Assembly: GCA_900544945.1 (NCBI GenBank)
Contig: UQXG01000010.1
Span: 1-25,862 of the forward strand
Length of the DNA stretch: 25,862 bases
Direction of reading: 5' to 3'
DNA from: an uncultured Eubacteriales bacterium
GTDB taxonomy: Bacteria; Bacillota; Clostridia; Oscillospirales; Oscillospiraceae
The position numbers and the translations under genes were made by a program. Of the stretch, positions 21,717 through 25,862 are shown in pieces. How positions within the stretch are numbered: the first letter of the stretch is position 1; each line of letters begins with the position of its first letter. Below the pieces are notes generated by a model. The model made no database searches and was not told the DNA's origin. It worked only from the letters and a program-made list of their open reading frames with translations.

Positions 21717-23312
21717 ATGTCTGACGCTCAGAAAAAGCAGAATTTTCTCCACGGCACCGCTCTGCTCGCCTTGGCCACCGCCATCGTCAAGGTCATCGGC
21801 GCCCTGTATAAGATCCCCCTGAATGCCATTATCGGCTCCCAGGGCTTCGGCTACTTCAATACGGCCTACGACATCTACAATGTGCTGCTGATGATCTCCA
21901 CCGCAGGCCTGCCGGTGGCCATGAGCCGGATGATCTCCCAGGCCAGCTCTTTGAAGCACTATAATCAGGTGCGGCGGATTTACCATACCGCCCGGGGCAT
22001 TTTCCTGGGACTGGGCATTGCCGGGAGCCTGCTTATGACGGTCTTCTGCCGACAGCTGGCAGCCTTCCAGAACCAGCCCGATGCCTGGGCGGCCATCGGC
22101 TGCCTGGGGCCCTGCGTGCTGCTCATCTGCCTGATGAGCACCTTCCGGGGCTTCTTCCAGGGGCAGAGCAACATGATTCCCACCTCTATCTCCCAGGTTG
22201 TGGAGGCGGTGGTAAAGCTCATTGTGGGCATGGCCGCGGCGCTGATTCTCCTGAAAACCACAAGAAGCGTGCCTCTGGCTGCCGGCGGCGCCATTCTGGG
22301 TGTCACTGCCAGCTGCCTGGTGTCTTCCGTGTATCTTTACGTCTGTTTCCGGAAAAGCTATGTTTACCTGCCCGTCACAGACGACAGCCCCCGCTCCTAT
22401 GCCGACACCGCCAAAGGACTGCTTCTCATCGCCGTGCCCATTACCGTAGGCTCTGCCATTTTGCAGTTCTTCACCATGATGGAAACGAAAATCTACATGG
22501 GTCAGCTGCTGAACCTGGGCTATTCCCAGGGAGCGGCAGACACCATGCGGGGCATTTACGGCATGTGCCTGACCATCTTCAATATGCCCTGCGCCTTCAT
22601 TACCCCCATCACCATCAGCATCATTCCCGCCATCACCGCCCAGCTGACCCTGTGCAATTATAAGGAAGCCAAGGCCACGGAGGAGTCCGCCGTGCGCATC
22701 ACGGGTCTCGTGTCCATGCCCTGTGCCTTCGGCCTTGCCCTGCTTGCCCGACCCATTACGGCATTGCTTGGTCGGTTTTCCGGTGCCGGCCTGGATCTGG
22801 CAGAGAAGCTCATGTTCGTCCTGGCCGTGGCCATTGCCTTTAACGCCGTGGTCATGGTCACCACCGCCATTATGCAGGCCCACGGCCACGCGGGCCGTCC
22901 TGTGACCAATATGCTCATCGGCGGCGTGCTGAATCTGATTGCCGTGTATGTGCTCACCGGAAACCCGGACATCAATATTCTGGGCACCCCCATCGGCATT
23001 CTGGTGTGCTATGTGTCCATCAGCATTCTGAATCTCTTCTCCCTGCGCACGCTGATCGAGGAACCGCCCGCCGTGGCACGGAACCTGCTGCGGCCCTTCC
23101 TGTCCGCCGCGCTCATGGGGCTGGGTGTCACCGTCTGCTACAAAGGGCTGATGGCCCTGGGGGTGGATAGCCGCCTGGTGCTGTGCGCCCTGCCCGTTGT
23201 TGTAGGTGTCGCCATCTACGCGGTGGCTGCCGTCCGGCTCAGAGCCATCACGAGAAGCGACTGTCTGCTGCTGCCCAAGGGGCAGAGAATCGCGGATTTT
23301 CTGAAATTATAA
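21717..23312 (+). CDS. SpoVB/MurJ-like polysaccharide flippase
   Basis: A 531-aa membrane protein with about 14 predicted segments. The start region LHGTALLALATAIVKVIGALYKIPL, then GFGYFNTAYDIYNVLLMIS and GLPVAMSRMIS, matches the SpoVB branch of the MOP flippase superfamily. Members move lipid-linked precursors across the membrane, in sporulating Firmicutes often for spore cortex. AAAGGAAG precedes the ATG and could be held in a GAAAG/CTTTC hairpin. Before the MITE arrived, the gene would have lain close behind the amidohydrolase; now about 235 bases separate them. Confidence 0.92.
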   Translation: MSDAQKKQNFLHGTALLALATAIVKVIGALYKIPLNAIIGSQGFGYFNTAYDIYNVLLMISTAGLPVAMSRMISQASSLKHYNQVRRIYHTARGIFLGLGIAGSLLMTVFCRQLAAFQNQPDAWAAIGCLGPCVLLICLMSTFRGFFQGQSNMIPTSISQVVEAVVKLIVGMAAALILLKTTRSVPLAAGGAILGVTASCLVSSVYLYVCFRKSYVYLPVTDDSPRSYADTAKGLLLIAVPITVGSAILQFFTMMETKIYMGQLLNLGYSQGAADTMRGIYGMCLTIFNMPCAFITPITISIIPAITAQLTLCNYKEAKATEESAVRITGLVSMPCAFGLALLARPITALLGRFSGAGLDLAEKLMFVLAVAIAFNAVVMVTTAIMQAHGHAGRPVTNMLIGGVLNLIAVYVLTGNPDINILGTPIGILVCYVSISILNLFSLRTLIEEPPAVARNLLRPFLSAALMGLGVTVCYKGLMALGVDSRLVLCALPVVVGVAIYAVAAVRLRAITRSDCLLLPKGQRIADFLKL

Positions 23313-23332
23313 GGTGAACTCCGAAAAAATAC

Positions 23333-23361
23333 TTGCATTTTTCGACAAGTTATGTTAAGCT
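23333..23361 (+). promoter_or_regulatory. Putative hup promoter
   Basis: TTGCAT (23333-23338), 17-bp spacer, TAAGCT (23356-23361). The -10 is weak, so the assignment is tentative. Confidence 0.45.
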
Positions 23362-23400
23362 AGTGAAGATTTTTCCGTAGAAAAGAGGATTACGATTATT

Positions 23401-23676
23401 ATGAATAAAACCGAATTGATCGCCGCCTGCGCCGAGAGCACCGGCATGAGCAAAAAGGATTCCGAGCGTGCTCTGAACGCCATGATTGACAGCATCACCG
23501 CCGCGCTTGTCAAGGGTGAGAAGGTGCAGATCTCCGGCTTCGGCATTTTCGAGACCAAGGATCGGGAGGCTCGCATCGGCCGCAACCCCCACACCAAGGA
23601 GACCATCGAGATTCCCGCTACCCGGGTGCCCGGTTTCAAGGCCAGCAAGGCTCTGAAGGACAGCGTAGCCAAGTAA
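23401..23676 (+). CDS. hup: HU family DNA-binding protein
   Basis: A 91-aa protein of normal length, starting MNKTELIAACAES. It has the dimer region GEKVQISGFGIFETK and the DNA-binding arm RIGRNPHTKETIEIPAT. It bends and compacts DNA. The ribosome site AGAGGA lies about 12 bases before the ATG, longer than usual. It is followed after one base by rqcP, a frequent pair in Clostridia. Confidence 0.97.
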   Translation: MNKTELIAACAESTGMSKKDSERALNAMIDSITAALVKGEKVQISGFGIFETKDREARIGRNPHTKETIEIPATRVPGFKASKALKDSVAK

Positions 23677-23677
23677 T

Positions 23678-23917
23678 ATGCGCCTGGACAAGTACCTGAA
23701 GGTTTCCCGGCTCATCAAGCGGCGTACCGTAGCCAATGAGGCCTGCGACAACGGCAGAATCAGCGTCAACGGCAGGGTGGTCAAAGCCAGCTATGACGTA
23801 AAGGTGGGCGACCGGATTGAGATCGCCATGGGCAGCCGGACAGTAGCCGTGGAGGTTCTGGCGGTTTCCGAGGTGGTTCGCAAAGACGACGCTTCGGGAA
23901 TGTACAAGGAAGTATAA
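23678..23917 (+). CDS. rqcP: S4-domain RNA-binding protein RqcP (YabO)
   Basis: A 79-aa protein that is nearly all one S4 domain: MRLDKYLKVSRLIKRRT, ANEACDNGRISVNGRVVK and VGDRIEI. This is the size and sequence of RqcP/YabO, which works with RqcH in alanine tailing of stalled 50S chains. It begins one base after the hup stop without its own clear ribosome site, so it is probably coupled to hup. Its stop codon lies in the first arm of the terminator. Confidence 0.94.
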   Translation: MRLDKYLKVSRLIKRRTVANEACDNGRISVNGRVVKASYDVKVGDRIEIAMGSRTVAVEVLAVSEVVRKDDASGMYKEV

Positions 23918-23960
23918 AAAGTCCCTGGTATCTGACTGCCTCAGATACCAGGGACTTTTT
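23916..23960. terminator. Strong bidirectional terminator after rqcP
   Basis: Perfect 20-bp arms (23916-23935 and 23941-23960; core AGTCCCTGGTATCTGA) around a five-base loop, with five A on the left and five T on the right. It works as a terminator on both strands. Confidence 0.95.
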
Positions 23961-23996
23961 CATCTGTCGAGAAAATAGGCGTTGTACGGTATTTTT

Positions 23997-24229
23997 GTAG
24001 GGGATGCCCTCATCGTCCCGATGAATATCTGTCGGGATTTTGGAATGGGCCGATGTGGGCATCGGCCCCTACGAATCCTGAATTGGTTCTCGGAATGACC
24101 GGGGGATTGTGACCGGAGGGAATCCTTGGAAAGGGCCACACCAGTCTGCGCTATATTATGGTATCACTGCCACCGGCAGTGATTATGATTTTGATTCGCT
24201 GCGCGGAGCACCACTGGTTCGCAATGACA
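23997..24229. repeat. Mosaic intergenic repeats between rqcP and the J-protein gene
   Basis: No gene in 23961-24334. 23997-24020 and 24047-24072 are inverted copies of the GTAGGGGCCGATGCCC unit also found at 9395. 24136-24229 is a copy of the CCACACCAGTCTG...ACTGGTTCG unit of 92-124, with about 60 bases in its loop. That loop contains the perfect hairpin ATCACTGCC/GGCAGTGAT (24163-24171/24175-24183) and the 18-mer shared with 4757-4774. Another hairpin, ACCGGC/GCCGGT, abuts the J-protein stop but has no T run. Confidence 0.75.
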
Positions 24230-24334
24230 TTCTTCTTTCGATCGCAATTCTAAAACAGACCGATACCGAGCGGTACCCTATGGCCGAACGATCACAGACC
24301 AGCCGTACACGCACTGTCACCGGCGACTCGCCGG

Positions 24335-24970
24335 TCAACAGCAGAAGAACATCCCCCGGCCGCCGCAGCAGAAGAGGTTGGCAAGATAGCACAGGCACAG
24401 ATTGGCGCAGGGATCGCCGCCCATGGTAAAGCCCCGGAAGTCTCCCGCGCTCTGCCGGTAGGCCGCGCCGCCGTGCTCCATTCGGTTCAGGGCATCCAGA
24501 TACTCCGGATTCTGGGGCTCCATGCTCACCGCCCGGCGGATGTGCTCCAGAGCCGTTACCTGGTTGCCCAGGGCATCGTTGGCAACGGCGCTGAGGTAGT
24601 ACCACCGGCCATCCCGCTGGGTACAGTTGTCCAGGGTATTCAGGGCCTCCTGATACCGGCCGAAGCGGATATACTGGAAGGCCGCCTGCTGATACTGATC
24701 CTCCGGCTGGGCACCGTAGCCCTGATAATTCTGATAGGTCTGCTGGCGGTAAGCCCGGAAGGGATCGGCATCATACTGGGGCTGGGCCTTCTCCGGGTTC
24801 TTGATCTGCTCGTAGGCCGCGTTGACCTCCTGCATCCGCCGGGCGGCCTCCTGGTCGCCCGGGTTCAGATCCGGGTGATATTTCTTTGCCAGACGCCGGT
24901 ATGCCTGCTTGATCTCCTCGTCTGTGGCGTTCCGGTCAACGCCCAGCACCTTGTAGGGATCCTCAATCAT
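24335..24970 (-). CDS. J-domain protein with Cys-rich C-terminal tail
   Basis: A 211-aa protein. An N-terminal J domain (about 1-60) carries the HPD motif at 32-34 (KKYHPDLNPGD), so it can stimulate an Hsp70. A Gln/Tyr-rich linker (about 64-95) leads to helical repeats resembling TPR units (AFQYIRFGRYQEALNTLD, ALEHIRRAVSMEPQNPEYLDAL). The last 24 residues hold seven Cys (188, 192, 194, 201, 202, 210, 211) between hydrophobic residues and end FFCC. There is no DnaJ G/F region or zinc finger, so it is not DnaJ itself. The ATG at 24970 overlaps the upstream DUF5685-like gene by eight bases, with GGAGGA before it. The tail may bind metal or a membrane, or be modified; this is not known. Confidence 0.88.
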   Translation of the reverse strand: MIEDPYKVLGVDRNATDEEIKQAYRRLAKKYHPDLNPGDQEAARRMQEVNAAYEQIKNPEKAQPQYDADPFRAYRQQTYQNYQGYGAQPEDQYQQAAFQYIRFGRYQEALNTLDNCTQRDGRWYYLSAVANDALGNQVTALEHIRRAVSMEPQNPEYLDALNRMEHGGAAYRQSAGDFRGFTMGGDPCANLCLCYLANLFCCGGRGMFFCC

Positions 24971-25793
24971 GGCCTTCCTCCTCTTTTTTCTTTCCTCGGT
25001 GATAGCTGACCCACACGCCGCTGTAGAGAATGTTGTCAAGCAGCGCCTTGTCCTGAACCAGGGGCAGCTTTTCAAAATTCTCCGTACACCGCCCCATGGT
25101 CAGCACCAGATAGTCCTCCCAGACCCGAAGGTTCTTTTCCTCGCCTTTTGCCAGGAAGGGATTGTATTTCCCCTGCTTTTTGTCCTTATCGTAGTCCAGT
25201 TCCGCATCCAGCAGGTACACAAACCGCCCCAGGGCGTTGCCCATCTGCCGCAAGGTATCCGTCCACATGTCTTCCCGGAGATAGAACAGCTCGCCCATCA
25301 ACTCTCCGAAAGCCCCTGCCGGTTCGTCCGGATTGGGGCAGTTCTCCGCCTCCAGCTGAGAAAGCCTTTCCAGACACCGGCGGATGGCCTGACATTGCCG
25401 GGGCCAATCGGCTTCGATTCTGGGCAGATGCTCCGCAAACCGGTCTGCCATCCATTTGGCGGACTTTTTGCCGTCGTCCTGCCAGTCGTCCAGGAAGTTA
25501 TAATAGGCCAGTGCCACGTTCATATCCGCCGCATAGCGGATGTAGGGGCCGTCCACCCATTCCCGCCGGGTCAGAGGGTGAAGGAGGCAGGGGTTTTTGT
25601 CTCCCGTCTCCTCCGGCTCGTAGAGGCTCATGAGCAGCAGCGCCAGAAAGGCCATGTCATAGCTCAGTCCCAGCCGAGCCAGCTGTCCGGACTGCTCCCG
25701 GATCCGCCGACAGATGCCGCAGTACACCGCGCCGTAACGCTTCTGCTGCTCCTTCGTCAGCTCCCGAAGGCTTGCCGTTACATAACCAAACAC
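24963..25793 (-). CDS. DUF5685-like protein with Asp-rich motifs
   Basis: A 276-aa, mostly helical protein that I place in the DUF5685 family; no function is established as far as I know. Visible are MFGYV, YCGICRR (C25, C28), NPCLLHP (C69, H72), FLDDWQDD (102-107) and DAELDYDKDKKQGKYNPF (196-213). C25/C28/C69/H72 could bind a metal. The two Asp-rich segments, about 90 residues apart in a helical protein, resemble the paired substrate-binding motifs of squalene/phytoene synthases. The start is GTG at 25793, with GGAGG seven bases upstream. It overlaps the J-protein gene by eight bases, so the two are co-translated. Confidence 0.82.
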   Translation of the reverse strand: MFGYVTASLRELTKEQQKRYGAVYCGICRRIREQSGQLARLGLSYDMAFLALLLMSLYEPEETGDKNPCLLHPLTRREWVDGPYIRYAADMNVALAYYNFLDDWQDDGKKSAKWMADRFAEHLPRIEADWPRQCQAIRRCLERLSQLEAENCPNPDEPAGAFGELMGELFYLREDMWTDTLRQMGNALGRFVYLLDAELDYDKDKKQGKYNPFLAKGEEKNLRVWEDYLVLTMGRCTENFEKLPLVQDKALLDNILYSGVWVSYHRGKKKEEEGHD

Positions 25794-25819
25794 GGGGATC
25801 CCTCCTTTTTTGATACTAT

Positions 25820-25851
25820 TTCCTGATTAAAATCTTAATTTTAATCAGGAA
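25820..25851. promoter_or_regulatory. Long AT-rich palindrome upstream of the DUF5685-like gene
   Basis: Perfect 14-bp arms TTCCTGATTAAAAT (25820-25833) and ATTTTAATCAGGAA (25838-25851) around CTTA. It lies 26 bases before the GTG, next to a -10-like TAGTAT (minus strand, about 25818-25813). It may be an operator or a terminator for a neighbour outside the window; neither is settled. Confidence 0.5.
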
Positions 25852-25862
25852 GGCATCGCCTG

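Noticed and set aside
21675..22889. 404-aa minus-strand frame opposite the flippase gene
   Set aside because: Low-complexity His/Gly-rich translation, antisense to a clear membrane protein.
24109..24429. 106-aa plus-strand frame in the spacer before the J-protein gene
   Set aside because: It runs through hairpin repeats and the antisense of the J-protein tail, with no ribosome site.
25838..25862. Resemblance of TTAATCAG at the right edge to the MITE terminal repeat
   Set aside because: Only eight bases agree, and the 14-bp palindrome explains the sequence better than a third MITE end.
1..25862. CRISPR arrays, tRNA or rRNA genes, prophage or integrase genes
   Set aside because: No regularly spaced direct repeats, cloverleaf-like segments, rRNA sequence or phage proteins were recognised by reading; a tRNA scan was not possible.

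Overview
The window looks like a chromosomal segment of a fairly GC-rich Clostridia (Firmicutes), most likely Oscillospiraceae-like. Reasons: the gene set and its order (ruvC-ruvA-ruvB; infC-rpmI-rplT; recJ-rel-dtd-MBL hydrolase-hemZ; hup-rqcP), strong AGGAGG-type ribosome binding sites, TTGACA/TATAAT promoters, sporulation-associated membrane protein families, and intergenic spacers filled with short palindromic repeats. This placement is inference; no rRNA or other phylogenetic marker was compared.

Layout. 1-199: no gene, hairpin repeats and a terminator-like hairpin. 200-4310 (minus): a MarR regulator and two ABC half-transporters, a coupled operon with a palindromic operator over its promoter. 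4311-4910: a gene-poor spacer with a 161-bp MITE-like element (4-bp target duplication), a possible 32-aa ORF and mosaic hairpin repeats. 4965-5243 (minus): a zinc-ribbon protein behind a consensus promoter. 5424-7726 (minus): ruvB, ruvA, ruvC and a 46-aa membrane peptide coupled to ruvC. 7843-8511 (plus): a HAD hydrolase, convergent with an RluA-type pseudouridine synthase (8506-9363, minus). 9489-10623 (minus): infC-rpmI-rplT, with an ATC start for infC and an attenuator leader. 10846-12128 (minus): an aspartokinase-type catalytic domain without ACT domains, and upstream of it a separate ACT protein. 12247-23917 (plus): AI-2E/YtvI-like permease, recJ, rel, dtd, MBL hydrolase, hemZ, a degenerate amidohydrolase whose 3' end is rewritten by a second MITE copy, a SpoVB/MurJ-like flippase, hup and rqcP. 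23961-24334: mosaic repeats. 24335-25793 (minus): a J-domain protein with a Cys-rich tail, overlapped by a DUF5685-like gene.

Most of the window is housekeeping: Holliday-junction processing (RuvABC), translation (IF3, L35, L20, Dtd, RqcP, RluA), stringent response (Rel), recombination (RecJ), haem (HemZ). The least explained parts are the DUF5685-like/J-protein pair, whose larger member carries two Asp-rich motifs resembling squalene/phytoene synthases; the MITE family, with two copies and readable target duplications; the amidohydrolase lacking metal and catalytic residues; and the separation of kinase and ACT domains.
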